Assembly: GCF_000023325.1 (NCBI RefSeq)
Contig: NC_012785.1
Location: forward strand, 992,001 to 1,056,000
DNA length: 64,000 nt
Source of the DNA: Kosmotoga olearia TBF 19.5.1
GTDB taxonomy: Bacteria; Thermotogota; Thermotogae; Petrotogales; Kosmotogaceae
Direction of reading: 5' to 3'
The notes under the pieces were generated by a model. That model saw only the letters and a list, made by a program, of their open reading frames with translations. It had not been told where the DNA came from and searched no databases. Shown here in pieces: positions 51,261 through 60,300 of this stretch. Positions within the stretch are counted from its first letter, which is position 1; every line of letters begins with the position of its first letter. Made by a program: the position numbers and the translations under genes.

Positions 51261-52157
51261 CTAAAATCCCAGTACACTGGATAGATAATTCCTGGCTTTT
51301 ATTGCGTATTCAAGTGGTGGCGCAAGCTTCGGATCCTGTTCGGCTTCGACAATAATCCAGCCCTTGTAATCTATTTCATCCAGTGCTTTTACGATTGGAA
51401 CAAAATCAATCGTTCCGTCGCCGGGGACCGTGAAAACCCCGAGTTTAACAGAATTTAGAAAACTAAGATCATCTTTGAAAGAGCGTTCCATTACGTCTTT
51501 TCGTAAATCTTTGAAATGAACGTGTTTAATTCTTGGGCCAAACTCTTTTATTAATTCAACAGGATCTCCACCAGCGAAGACCATGTGACCGGTATCTACA
51601 AGGAGGTAAACGAGTTCTGGATCAGTGAGTTCCATGAGTTTTCGGATTTCTTCGTAAGTCTGAACGCCCGTACCCATGTGATGGTGGAAAACAATTTTCA
51701 TACCTTTTTCCGCAGCCAGTTTTCCCAATTCATGAAGTCCATCCACCAGTTTTTTCCAATCCATGTCACTGAAGATAGGTTTTGCGCTGTGCAGGGGGGT
51801 GTTTATCTCCCCCTGAATAGATTTTCCAGTCTCAGAAACGACAATAACTTTTGCGCCCATTGCATGGAGAAAGTCGCGGTGTTTCAGAAAGGCAGTATAG
51901 GTTTCTTCGGGATCTTTGGTGGTAAAGAAGGTGCTGAACCAGGCGCTGGCTACCTGAAGGCCTCTCGGTTCAAGAGCAGCTCTTAATACCTCAGGATCTC
52001 TTGGGAATTTGTTTCCAACCTCACACCCTTCAAATTTTGCTTCTGCCATTTCGTCGATGCATTGTTCAAAAGGAATATCTCCACCAAGTTCTGGCATGTC
52101 GTCGTTGGTCCATCCAATCGGAGCAATTCCTAACCCTATATCCTCTCTTACGACCAC
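51261..52157 (-). CDS. iolE: Myo-inosose-2 dehydratase
   Basis: 298 residues of the xylose-isomerase-like barrel. GIAPIGWTNDDMPELGGDI is the characteristic IolE N-terminus. FHHHMGTGVQTYEEI, LVDTGHMVFAGGDPVELI, IKHVHFKDLR and VEAEQDPKLAPP supply metal and substrate ligands. It dehydrates 2-keto-myo-inositol to the diketone substrate of IolD. Confidence 0.95.
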   Translation of the reverse strand: MVVREDIGLGIAPIGWTNDDMPELGGDIPFEQCIDEMAEAKFEGCEVGNKFPRDPEVLRAALEPRGLQVASAWFSTFFTTKDPEETYTAFLKHRDFLHAMGAKVIVVSETGKSIQGEINTPLHSAKPIFSDMDWKKLVDGLHELGKLAAEKGMKIVFHHHMGTGVQTYEEIRKLMELTDPELVYLLVDTGHMVFAGGDPVELIKEFGPRIKHVHFKDLRKDVMERSFKDDLSFLNSVKLGVFTVPGDGTIDFVPIVKALDEIDYKGWIIVEAEQDPKLAPPLEYAIKARNYLSSVLGF

Positions 52158-52173
52158 AAGAACTCCCCCTCGA

Positions 52174-54045
52174 TTACCATTTTCTGGCTTTCTTCATGTA
52201 TTTCTGGTTTTCTTCAAAGGCTTTCCTTACGGTATCACTTTCTGAAACCTCTGCAACGCCAACTCTCCACCAGGACTCATAACCTCCTGATTGCGTGCCG
52301 GGAAGTACCTTAACGTCTATAAGAACACTTATGTCTTCTTTTCTAGCTTTTTCGAGAGCGTCTTTCAGTTCTTCAATAGTTCTTGCCGTGTAGGCTTTTG
52401 CGCCAAGACTTTTTGCTATACCTGCGAAATCGATCTTCATATAGTCTCCATCAAGTTTTCCGGTGGTTTTAGAACGATAACGTAATTCGTTTCCAAAACC
52501 TGTTTTACTTCCATGTCCTTTTTGCAAGCTGTTTATACTCTGGAAGCCTCCGTTGTCGAGAATTATCACGTTTATCTTTTTGCCTTCTTGAAGACTGGTG
52601 ATGAGTTCGGAATGGAGCATGAGGAAGCTTCCATCGCTCAGAAGAGCGAATGCCTCTTTTTCGGGTTCAGCCATCTTAACACCGAAGGTACCGGAAACCT
52701 CGTAACCCATACATGAAAAACCGTATTCCATGTGATACGTCTTGATTCCCTTACATCTCCAGAGTCTGTGGAGATCTCCCGGTAGACTGCCAGCGGCAGC
52801 AACAAAGATGTCATTTTCTGTCGCGAATTCATTTATGACACCAAGTGCGGCTGTTTGAGGAATTCCTTTATCAGATCTCAAAGAATAAAGTCTATCTACC
52901 TCACGATCCCACTGAGCTTTGAGTTCTTTCAGCCTTTCTTCGGAATGTCCGGAGCGATAGCTTTTCTCCTTAAGGATTCTTTTGAGTTCTTTAAGGGCAA
53001 GTTTTGCATCAGCATTCAAATACTCTGCATCCATTTTCAGACCATCGAATGGATTTACGTTTATGCTCAAAATTTTGACATCCGGATTCTGGAAAGCTGT
53101 TTTGGAAGCAGTTGGGAAATCCATGAGGCGCGTACCGATAGCTATAATCAGGTCTGCTTCTTTTGCAAGAATATTTGCAGCCAGGGTACCGGTAGTTCCG
53201 ACGCCTCCCATATTTAAAGGATGATCCCACAACATAACGCTCTTACCGGCCTGCGTTACGCTCACCGGAATGTTGAAGGCTTCCGCAAATTCTCGAAGCT
53301 CTTCTACTGCTAGTGAATAATGCACACCTCCACCGGCTATGATCAAAGGTTTCTTCTTTTGAAGGATCAAATCGACAGCTCTCTCAAGAGCGGGTAGAGA
53401 AGGTGGACGGCGGTCTATATGATGAACCCTCTTTTCGAAAAATTCGACCGGGTAATCGTAAGCTTCTCCCTGAACGTCCTGTGGAAGACAGAGGGTAACC
53501 GCTCCTGTTTCGGCTGGATCTGTAAGAACCCTCATTGCATTCAGAGCAGCGGACATAAGCTGCTCAGGCCTTTCTATCCTGTCCCAGTATTTGCTTACAG
53601 CCTTAAAAGCATCATTAGACGTTATTGTTGGATTGTAAGGCATTTCAATTTGTTGAAGAACGGGATCGGGTTGTCTGTCAGCGAAAGTATCTCCCGGTAA
53701 CAACAAAACAGGAATCCTATTTACGGTGGCCGTTGCAGCTCCGACAACCATATTAAGTGCTCCAGGACCAATGGAGCTGGTACAGGCGAATATTTCGAGG
53801 CGGTTTTTTTGTTTTGCATAGGCGGTAGCGGCATGAACAATGCCCTGTTCGTTGTGTCCCTGGTAGAACGTTAAAGAAAGATCCTTCATATTTTCCAGAG
53901 CTTCACCGATACCAAGAAGGTTACCGTGGCCAAATATACCGTAAACCCCTTTGACAAATTTGTGTTCTTCCCCGTCCAATTCAACATACTGAGCATCAAG
54001 AAATTTCAGTAAGGCTTGAGCCGTAGTCAACCGAATTGTTTTCAA
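52174..54045 (-). CDS. iolD: 3D-(3,5/4)-trihydroxycyclohexane-1,2-dione acylhydrolase
   Basis: 623 residues, a ThDP enzyme of the acetolactate synthase fold. [17 protein letters not shown] and [17 protein letters not shown] (catalytic Glu) are N-terminal. The ThDP motif begins [16 protein letters not shown] and ends [14 protein letters not shown]. It hydrolytically opens the ring to 5-deoxy-D-glucuronate. It follows iolB by 3 bases. Confidence 0.96.
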   Translation of the reverse strand: MKTIRLTTAQALLKFLDAQYVELDGEEHKFVKGVYGIFGHGNLLGIGEALENMKDLSLTFYQGHNEQGIVHAATAYAKQKNRLEIFACTSSIGPGALNMVVGAATATVNRIPVLLLPGDTFADRQPDPVLQQIEMPYNPTITSNDAFKAVSKYWDRIERPEQLMSAALNAMRVLTDPAETGAVTLCLPQDVQGEAYDYPVEFFEKRVHHIDRRPPSLPALERAVDLILQKKKPLIIAGGGVHYSLAVEELREFAEAFNIPVSVTQAGKSVMLWDHPLNMGGVGTTGTLAANILAKEADLIIAIGTRLMDFPTASKTAFQNPDVKILSINVNPFDGLKMDAEYLNADAKLALKELKRILKEKSYRSGHSEERLKELKAQWDREVDRLYSLRSDKGIPQTAALGVINEFATENDIFVAAAGSLPGDLHRLWRCKGIKTYHMEYGFSCMGYEVSGTFGVKMAEPEKEAFALLSDGSFLMLHSELITSLQEGKKINVIILDNGGFQSINSLQKGHGSKTGFGNELRYRSKTTGKLDGDYMKIDFAGIAKSLGAKAYTARTIEELKDALEKARKEDISVLIDVKVLPGTQSGGYESWWRVGVAEVSESDTVRKAFEENQKYMKKARKW

Positions 54046-54048
54046 GGA

Positions 54049-54852
54049 TCATTCACCTCTCTTTGTCCATATGGGCGCATTCTTGTTCATGACCCATGTA
54101 TGTTCTGGTTCGAAAACCGGTGTTATGTAAGGATTATCATCAAGATGGCGAATTGCCCATATGTAATACATTGCATAACCAGGAGCACTTACCTGAGGGT
54201 GTGATAGATCGTTTAGTATTTTCACTGTGTAGCCATTTCTGACTTTAAAAACTTCATCTCCAAGCATCGCGAAACCAAAACCCTGTTCGGGTAAGAAACG
54301 GTAGTGATAGATTTCTGGTTGAGGATGGTGATGTGGCGGGTAACTCGACCATTTACCCGGAAAATTCACAACCTCGCCAAGAACCAGTTTCGCGTCTGGT
54401 GCGTTGTTTATGTCGAATATAGTTCTGACTATACGGGTTGAGGTTTCCTGCATGGTACCCTGCCCGCGGTATTCGTCTTCTACATCGTATGGGGTGTACA
54501 AACGCGATGGAAAAGTTTTATCGTTAGTCGTGCGAACGATCGCGATCTCCGAATCACTCACAGCCTCGATCTTCACGGGAGTCTTTTGTGGGACGTGCAA
54601 ACACGTTGGGCCTTCATCAAAAAGGGAATTTCTTTTTGCTTCTCGTTTCTCTTCATTGAAAAAGAAAATAACATTTCCACTTAGCAAGAGAAATGCACGT
54701 TCTTTCGGAAGGGAACATTCATAGGTTTTACCAGCTTCGAGACGCAAGATGCCAAAATCCATCATGGTATTTCCAGATGCTTCTCCTTCCTCTGTAATTG
54801 ACGTATATCCCCATTGAAAAATTCCATCTGGTTTGAGTAGAAACATCACCAT
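54049..54852 (-). CDS. iolB: 5-deoxy-glucuronate isomerase
   Basis: 267 residues, bicupin. SSYPPHHHPQPEIYHYRFLP supplies the metal-binding histidines and glutamate, and ILNDLSHPQVSAPGYAMYYIW is conserved. It converts 5-deoxy-glucuronate to 5-dehydro-2-deoxy-D-gluconate, the end of the canonical part of this locus. No iolC, iolJ or iolA of normal form adjoins. Confidence 0.94.
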   Translation of the reverse strand: MVMFLLKPDGIFQWGYTSITEEGEASGNTMMDFGILRLEAGKTYECSLPKERAFLLLSGNVIFFFNEEKREAKRNSLFDEGPTCLHVPQKTPVKIEAVSDSEIAIVRTTNDKTFPSRLYTPYDVEDEYRGQGTMQETSTRIVRTIFDINNAPDAKLVLGEVVNFPGKWSSYPPHHHPQPEIYHYRFLPEQGFGFAMLGDEVFKVRNGYTVKILNDLSHPQVSAPGYAMYYIWAIRHLDDNPYITPVFEPEHTWVMNKNAPIWTKRGE

Positions 54853-54868
54853 CCGCCCCCTCTGAAAT

Positions 54869-55945
54869 TCACACGAGTTCTCTCATTTTATTTCTTATGG
54901 CCTCTCCTACTTCCTGGGTAGTTGAATTTCCGCCCAGATCTACGGTCAGGTATTTTCCTTCCTCTGTAACTGCTTCCATAGCATCGAATATCAATTTGGC
55001 AGCTTCAGGTACTCCCAAAAAGTCAAGCATCATGGAAGCGGCCCATATGGCTCCGATAGGATTTGCTATTCCCTTGCCAGCAACATCTGGTGCGGAACCA
55101 TGAACGGGCTCAAACATGGAAGGATACTTTCTCTCTGGATTGATGTTGGCACCGGGTGCTATACCGATGCTTCCCTGCATTGCGGATCCTAGATCCGTTA
55201 GAATATCCCCGAAAAGATTTGATGCAACGACCACATCTATCCTTTCAGGATGCAAAATGAAGTATCCAGACAAAGCATCAACGTGCATAACCTGTGTTTG
55301 AACGTCTTGGTAATCTTTGGCAACTTCGTTGAAAACCCTGTCCCAGAAGACCATGCTGTAATTCAAAGCGTTAGATTTTGTGGCGGATATAAGTTTTTTC
55401 TTTCTCTTTCTTGCCAGTTCGAAGGCATATCTCATAACTCGTTCCGTTCCAAAACGCGTAAATACATTGGTTTGCAACGCGATTTCGGATGCAGTTCCCT
55501 GATACGCCAGACCTCCAACTCCGGAGTACTCCCCTTCAACGTTTTCCCTGACGACAACGAAATCTATATCCTCAGGGCCTTTTCTCAGGGGGCCCTGTAT
55601 GCCCTTCAACAACTTTATCGGTCTCAGGTTTATGTATTCATCGAATTCCTTTCTTATAGGCAGAAGCAGTCCCCACAATGACACATGATCCGGTACACCT
55701 GGGAATCCGACAGCACCAAGATATATAGCCTCATGATCTTTCAGGATTCTCAAACCGTCTTCAGGCATCATTCTTCCGGTTTTTTTGTAATATTCACAGC
55801 CCCAGGGCAAATGGGTGTATTCAAAATCAAAGCCACCGTGGAGTTCTTTAGCTGTTTCGAGGATTTTTAGCCCTTCGTTAATAACATCTACGCCTATCCC
55901 GTCACCCGGTATCACCGCGATTTTGTACTTTCTCATTACATACAC
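54869..55945 (-). CDS. Beta-decarboxylating dehydrogenase, D-malate/tartrate dehydrogenase type
   Basis: 358 residues of the isopropylmalate/isocitrate dehydrogenase family. IAVIPGDGIGVDVINEGLKI, DFVVVRENVEGEYSGVGG, SATKSNALNYSMVFWDRVF (catalytic Lys region) and VASNLFGDILTDLGSAMQGSIGIAPGANINPE match the D-malate/tartrate (DmlA/TtuC-like) subgroup more than LeuB. These decarboxylate (R)-malate to pyruvate, CO2 and NADH. It overlaps the transketolase C-terminal gene by 10 bases. Lying between transketolase and iolB, it is unlikely to serve leucine synthesis. Confidence 0.82.
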   Translation of the reverse strand: MYVMRKYKIAVIPGDGIGVDVINEGLKILETAKELHGGFDFEYTHLPWGCEYYKKTGRMMPEDGLRILKDHEAIYLGAVGFPGVPDHVSLWGLLLPIRKEFDEYINLRPIKLLKGIQGPLRKGPEDIDFVVVRENVEGEYSGVGGLAYQGTASEIALQTNVFTRFGTERVMRYAFELARKRKKKLISATKSNALNYSMVFWDRVFNEVAKDYQDVQTQVMHVDALSGYFILHPERIDVVVASNLFGDILTDLGSAMQGSIGIAPGANINPERKYPSMFEPVHGSAPDVAGKGIANPIGAIWAASMMLDFLGVPEAAKLIFDAMEAVTEEGKYLTVDLGGNSTTQEVGEAIRNKMRELV

Positions 55946-56913
55946 CTCTTCTTCCTGGAAAGTACTTTCTTTACGCTTTTAACTATATCGTTGGAAGTAA
56001 GTTGGAATCGTTTCTTGAGATAATCAACACTTCCGACTTCGCCGAAGAGATCAAAAACTCCAACCCTTTCCATAGGAACAGGACAATTTTCTACAAGAAC
56101 CTCAGCAACAGCGGAACCAAGACCGTTATGGATGTTGTGATTTTCTGCGGTGACGACGGCTCCTGTCTCCTCGGCACATAAAGTAATGAGTTCTCTGTCG
56201 ATGGGCTTGATGGTGAATATGTTCACCACTCTGGCGTCAATACCTTCTTTTTCAAGGATGTCAGCAGCGTCGAGAGCTTCAGCCACCATAATGCCTGAGG
56301 CTATTATCGTCACGTCTTTTCCATTACGTAAGATGATGCCTTTGCCTATTTCAAAGGTGGAACCTTCTTCGTATATCTTCACCGGGAACTTTCTGGAAAC
56401 CCTGACGTAAAAAGGCCCATACGTGTATGTTATGTCTTTGAGGATGTTTTTCATCATGACGTTATCAACAGGTTCAACAATAGTCATGTTGGGGATTCCG
56501 CGCATTATCCCAACATCTTCTAAAGGCATATGAGTACCGCCGTTGTAAGAAGCGGTTATTCCTGGATCTGTTCCGATCAGTTTCGCATTCAGTTGTGCAT
56601 AAGCAATCGAAATATAGATCTGATCCAGGGCTCTTCTGGTATTGAAACAGGCGAAAGTATGGGTGAAAGGAATCTTCCCGGTAGCGGAAAGCCCTCCGGC
56701 GATACCTATCATATTAGCTTCCTGAACACCTACGTTGATTGTTCTGTCTGGGAATTCTTTGAGAAATTTGTGGGTGGCATTCGAATGCATCAAATCGGCA
56801 TCCAGAACGACGATATTTTTATCCTTTTTTGCCAGTTCTATGAGATTCTGGATATAAACGTCCCTCATCATCTCAGTATCGGGGATTCTATTTTTAACAA
56901 TTTTTACTGTCAT
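55936..56913 (-). CDS. Transketolase, C-terminal subunit
   Basis: 325 residues covering the pyrimidine-binding and C-terminal domains. INVGVQEANMIGIAGGLSATG contains the catalytic Glu (GVQEANM), and SYNGGTHMPLEDVGIMRGIP and HNIHNGLGSAVAEVLVE are typical. It overlaps the N-terminal subunit gene by 4 bases and must form the enzyme with it. Split transketolases occur in many anaerobes. In this operon its substrate may be the ketose acid made by IolB. Confidence 0.9.
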   Translation of the reverse strand: MTVKIVKNRIPDTEMMRDVYIQNLIELAKKDKNIVVLDADLMHSNATHKFLKEFPDRTINVGVQEANMIGIAGGLSATGKIPFTHTFACFNTRRALDQIYISIAYAQLNAKLIGTDPGITASYNGGTHMPLEDVGIMRGIPNMTIVEPVDNVMMKNILKDITYTYGPFYVRVSRKFPVKIYEEGSTFEIGKGIILRNGKDVTIIASGIMVAEALDAADILEKEGIDARVVNIFTIKPIDRELITLCAEETGAVVTAENHNIHNGLGSAVAEVLVENCPVPMERVGVFDLFGEVGSVDYLKKRFQLTSNDIVKSVKKVLSRKKRCM

Positions 56914-57764
56914 GCGAGATCCCTTTCTTTCCTGCGGAGTTCTTCTTCAAGAGGCTTTATTGCTTGTTCTATTTGTTCTTCTGTGAATTTCATATGATGG
57001 TTCAACTCAATACCTTCGGCGAAACTGCAGCCTTTTCCTTTTATTGTATGAAGGATAATTACAGAGCTTTTCCCTTTTGTTTTCTTGGCCTTCTGGATGG
57101 CATCATAAATCTCTGCAACGTTGTGGCCATCGACTTCTTGACTATGCCATCCGAATACTTCCCACTTCTCTCTAAGATCTCCCAATGGGTTGATATCGTC
57201 GATGTAGCCATCGAGCTGCTGCTTGTTGTAATCAACGAAAACTATAAGGTTGTCAAGTTTGGCATTTCCACCGTAAAGCGCCGCTTCCCAAACCTGTCCT
57301 TCCTGGCATTCTCCATCTCCAAGAACGACATAAACGTAATTGCTTTTACCGTCCATCTTAAAACCCAGAGCAACACCGATTCCCATGGAGATTCCCTGAC
57401 CTAGAGAGCCTGTGCTCATGTCTATACCGGGTGTTTTGTTTCTGTCACAGTGACTTGGAAGGTTCGTCCCGCCCTGATTCAGCGTTTTCAGTAGATCAAT
57501 AGAAAAGAACCCTTTCAAAGCGAGCGTTGCGTAAAGTGCCGGCCCTGCATGTCCTTTAGAAAGAATGAACCAATCCCGACCGTCCCATTTTGGGTTTTTT
57601 GGGTCGTATCTCATTTCCTTCCCATAGAGAACGGCCAGAAGCTCAACGATTGACATGGCACCACCGATATGCCCAAAACCGAGATATCCTAATTCTTTTA
57701 ATGTTTGTATCCGAATTTCAAGAGCAAACTTCTCGAGTTCCCTGATTTCTTTTTCTGTCAGCAT
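56910..57764 (-). CDS. Transketolase, N-terminal (ThDP pyrophosphate-binding) subunit
   Basis: 284 residues. GFGHIGGAMSIVELLAVLYG, ILSKGHAGPALYATLAL and the ThDP motif VLGDGECQEGQVWEA to VDYNKQQLDG are present. ATGA overlap with the C-terminal subunit; three bases separate it from the LarA-like gene upstream. It moves two-carbon ketol units between sugars. Confidence 0.92.
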   Translation of the reverse strand: MLTEKEIRELEKFALEIRIQTLKELGYLGFGHIGGAMSIVELLAVLYGKEMRYDPKNPKWDGRDWFILSKGHAGPALYATLALKGFFSIDLLKTLNQGGTNLPSHCDRNKTPGIDMSTGSLGQGISMGIGVALGFKMDGKSNYVYVVLGDGECQEGQVWEAALYGGNAKLDNLIVFVDYNKQQLDGYIDDINPLGDLREKWEVFGWHSQEVDGHNVAEIYDAIQKAKKTKGKSSVIILHTIKGKGCSFAEGIELNHHMKFTEEQIEQAIKPLEEELRRKERDLA

Positions 57765-57767
57765 TAT

Positions 57768-59033
57768 TCAGTTCTCACCTCTCTTAACTCTCGGTAAAGT
57801 TGAAGCTCCAAGCGGGAAGACAGCATACTCAGCCTTCTCACCTTTCATTTCAAAAGCTTTTGATATTGCCTTATCCGCATCCGTAAAAATTTCGATCCCT
57901 GTAAGTTTTTCATTCGCTAACTTTTCGGAAGTTACCAGGAATATTCTGGATTTCATGGCAACTTTTGCTATTGCTGCCGCTTTGTGTCCCCCAAGAACGA
58001 ATTTGTTTTTTATGTCCTGTATCAATTCTTCTGGTTTTTTTCCGGAAGTTATCCACTGTCTGAAAGTTTCACTTCCATAACCTTCGGGGCATTCTGCCAG
58101 CAGGATCATTATTCCATCTTTCTTGAGAATTCCAGCGCAGTTATCGATTGCCTTTTGTGCCTGGTAAAGATTTATATCTTTGGGAAAACCACCAGCACTG
58201 ACAACGGCAATATCCACCTTTTTGTCAATATAGATAGCCCCGGTTTCTTCAAGTCTTCTGGAAAGAAATCTGTGAGCTTGAATCCAGTCTCCCGATGCAG
58301 CAGCTACAATTTTGTGGTTTTCATCAACGATTACATTTAAGATGAAATCTATTCCGATGAATTTGACTCCTTCTTCAATATCTAACCTTACGGGATTGTT
58401 TTTTATATTGGCAGTAACCGCACCATCCTCGATCATGTGAGAATGGTTCTGGCGAATTGTCCTGGCAGAAGCAACACCAGGAATAATAGCTTTGGCACCA
58501 CCAGAGAACCCAGCAAAATAATGGAATTCAACGTTTCCCAAGCAAATAAGAAAGTCTGCTTCAACAACGGGTCTAAAGATTTCAACAGGGGTACCTCTGC
58601 TGGTAACTCCTACTTGAACTACATCATCGGCATCATGGTTGATTACCTTGACTCGATTGAAAACACTTTCACCTACGATTCTTCTGAGCTCTTCATCAGT
58701 CATTTTTCTGTGCAGCCCCAGCGCTATAACAATAGTGATATGATCATCCGGAACACCAGCTTTATTCAATCGGGTTAAAAGCGGGGGTAACATTACATCG
58801 CTGGGGCAGGGACGCGTCATATCACTTGTTACTATCACAACCTTTTGGCCTGGTTTAACGAGTTCCTCCACCCTTTTAGAAGCAACAGGATTGTCCAGGG
58901 CATGTTCAATGATTTCTTCATCGGTTTTTCCTGAAACGTGCCTTATTGGCAAAAACTCACCTGCAAACCCAGCAAGAGGCAATTTAACCGGTAATTGCCT
59001 CTTGCCATAAGGGAGGGAAAACTCACGTATCAT
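57768..59033 (-). CDS. LarA-like nickel-dependent 2-hydroxyacid racemase/epimerase
   Basis: 421 residues. LarA landmarks are in order: VTSDMTRPCPSDVMLPPLL, ALGLHRKMTDEEL (His of H108 type), NVEFHYFAGFSGGAKAIIPG (His and the Lys that carries the nickel-pincer cofactor) and TIRQNHSHM (His of H200 type). Homologues racemise lactate, malate or other 2-hydroxyacids or epimerise aldonates. No larB, larC or larE is in the window to make the cofactor. In this operon D-/L-malate interconversion is the best-fitting role, by inference. It overlaps the PGK-like gene by 4 bases. Confidence 0.85.
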   Translation of the reverse strand: MIREFSLPYGKRQLPVKLPLAGFAGEFLPIRHVSGKTDEEIIEHALDNPVASKRVEELVKPGQKVVIVTSDMTRPCPSDVMLPPLLTRLNKAGVPDDHITIVIALGLHRKMTDEELRRIVGESVFNRVKVINHDADDVVQVGVTSRGTPVEIFRPVVEADFLICLGNVEFHYFAGFSGGAKAIIPGVASARTIRQNHSHMIEDGAVTANIKNNPVRLDIEEGVKFIGIDFILNVIVDENHKIVAAASGDWIQAHRFLSRRLEETGAIYIDKKVDIAVVSAGGFPKDINLYQAQKAIDNCAGILKKDGIMILLAECPEGYGSETFRQWITSGKKPEELIQDIKNKFVLGGHKAAAIAKVAMKSRIFLVTSEKLANEKLTGIEIFTDADKAISKAFEMKGEKAEYAVFPLGASTLPRVKRGEN

Positions 59034-60295
59034 TTTTCAACCTTCCTAAAAGCTTTTTTCAAAGCTTTTATAAGAGGAAGTTCTTTTCCAGAAAGGAATC
59101 TAACCATTGCCCCGCCTGCCGTACAGATGTAGCCGAACTTTTTTTCGGCATTTTCTACAAGTTTTTGGGCGGCTGTAACGCTGTCGCCGCCTCCAACGAC
59201 GCTGTAACCAGGAGCATCAGCTATTGCGTTCCAGATTTCCCGTGTTCCCTTTTCAAAGATTGGGTTTTCGTAGGCACCAGCTGGACCATTAACGAAGATA
59301 GTACCAGCTCTATTAATCTCCTCTTTATAAAGCTCTATCGTTTTGGTTCCAATATCCATGAAAAGCACATCATCTATTGGGAGATCATCGATCGAACATT
59401 CCACCCTTTTTCCATCTCTCTCGTAAGCGAAGTCCACCGGATTGAGAAATTTGTCTCCAAATTTTTCCATATACTCTTTAGCGGGTTTTATGAATACATC
59501 GAGTGACCGGTCATAGATGAATTTTTCCTGGGCCTTTCCAAGTTTTTTCCCCATCGCCATCTGCATAACGATACCGGTGACCCCACAAGTGAGGATTTTG
59601 TCTGCTGTACCGTTTTCGAGAACTTCCTTCATCATACCGAAAGCATCTGATATCTTCAGGCCCCCCAGAACGAACACCGCTGGTTTATCCGGATTTTCCC
59701 TGACTCTTGTTAGTGCGGATACTTCTTTGAAAAGCAGTTCTCCAGCAGCAGTTGGGAGAATCTCTTCAAAGGCAACCATAGAAGGAGAATTTCTGTGGGC
59801 AGCAGAAAAAGCATCGTTGACATAGTAATCAGCAAGCGGTGCGAGATTTCTTACTATGTAGGTATTCAACATTTCATGAGGTTCTAATTTCACGACGTTT
59901 TCAAAGGTAGAAACTTCTTCAGTAAGATAGCGAACATTACCGAGAAGAATCGCTTCTCCTGGCTTTAAGTTTTTAACAGCTTCCTGAGCGGCAGGTCCGG
60001 CAACATCATCGATGTACTTGACTTCCTTTCCAAGTTTTTCGGAAAGTTTCTCGGCATGTTCGTTCATTGGTATCAGGTTGTGATAATCGAGTGTATCACC
60101 CTGATGGGCAAGAATTGCAATTTTGGCGCCTTTCTCCATCAAAGTTTTTATGGTTGGAATGCTTTTATTTAGCCTATTTTCGTTAACGATTTTCTTTGTT
60201 TTTGGATCTATGGGAGAGTTTATGTCTATTCTCAGTATCACGGTCTTGTTGTTAAAATCGAAATCATCGAGAGTATTGATAGGAAGCTCCCTCAT
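59030..60295 (-). CDS. Archaeal-type phosphoglycerate kinase-like protein
   Basis: 421 residues, longer than bacterial PGK in the archaeal way. VILRIDINSPIDPKTKKIV (Asp24, Asn26), Arg41, AHQGDTLDYHN (His64), GNVRYLTEEV (Arg122), NDAFSAAHRNSPSM (Arg168) and the nucleotide loop VVGGGDSVTAAQKL are seen. Position 67, where bacterial PGKs have a phosphate-binding Arg (SHLGRP) and archaeal ones usually Arg or Lys (HQGRP), is Asp here. That suggests a changed acid substrate. Five bases after the GAPDH-like gene. Transfer from archaea is likely by sequence character; a tree would be needed to prove it. Confidence 0.85.
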   Translation of the reverse strand: MRELPINTLDDFDFNNKTVILRIDINSPIDPKTKKIVNENRLNKSIPTIKTLMEKGAKIAILAHQGDTLDYHNLIPMNEHAEKLSEKLGKEVKYIDDVAGPAAQEAVKNLKPGEAILLGNVRYLTEEVSTFENVVKLEPHEMLNTYIVRNLAPLADYYVNDAFSAAHRNSPSMVAFEEILPTAAGELLFKEVSALTRVRENPDKPAVFVLGGLKISDAFGMMKEVLENGTADKILTCGVTGIVMQMAMGKKLGKAQEKFIYDRSLDVFIKPAKEYMEKFGDKFLNPVDFAYERDGKRVECSIDDLPIDDVLFMDIGTKTIELYKEEINRAGTIFVNGPAGAYENPIFEKGTREIWNAIADAPGYSVVGGGDSVTAAQKLVENAEKKFGYICTAGGAMVRFLSGKELPLIKALKKAFRKVEK

Positions 60296-60300
60296 GGAAA

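Noticed and set aside
54869-55945. 3-isopropylmalate dehydrogenase for leucine synthesis
   Set aside because: No leuA, leuC or leuD nearby; sequence looks closer to the D-malate/tartrate subgroup and it sits between transketolase and iolB.
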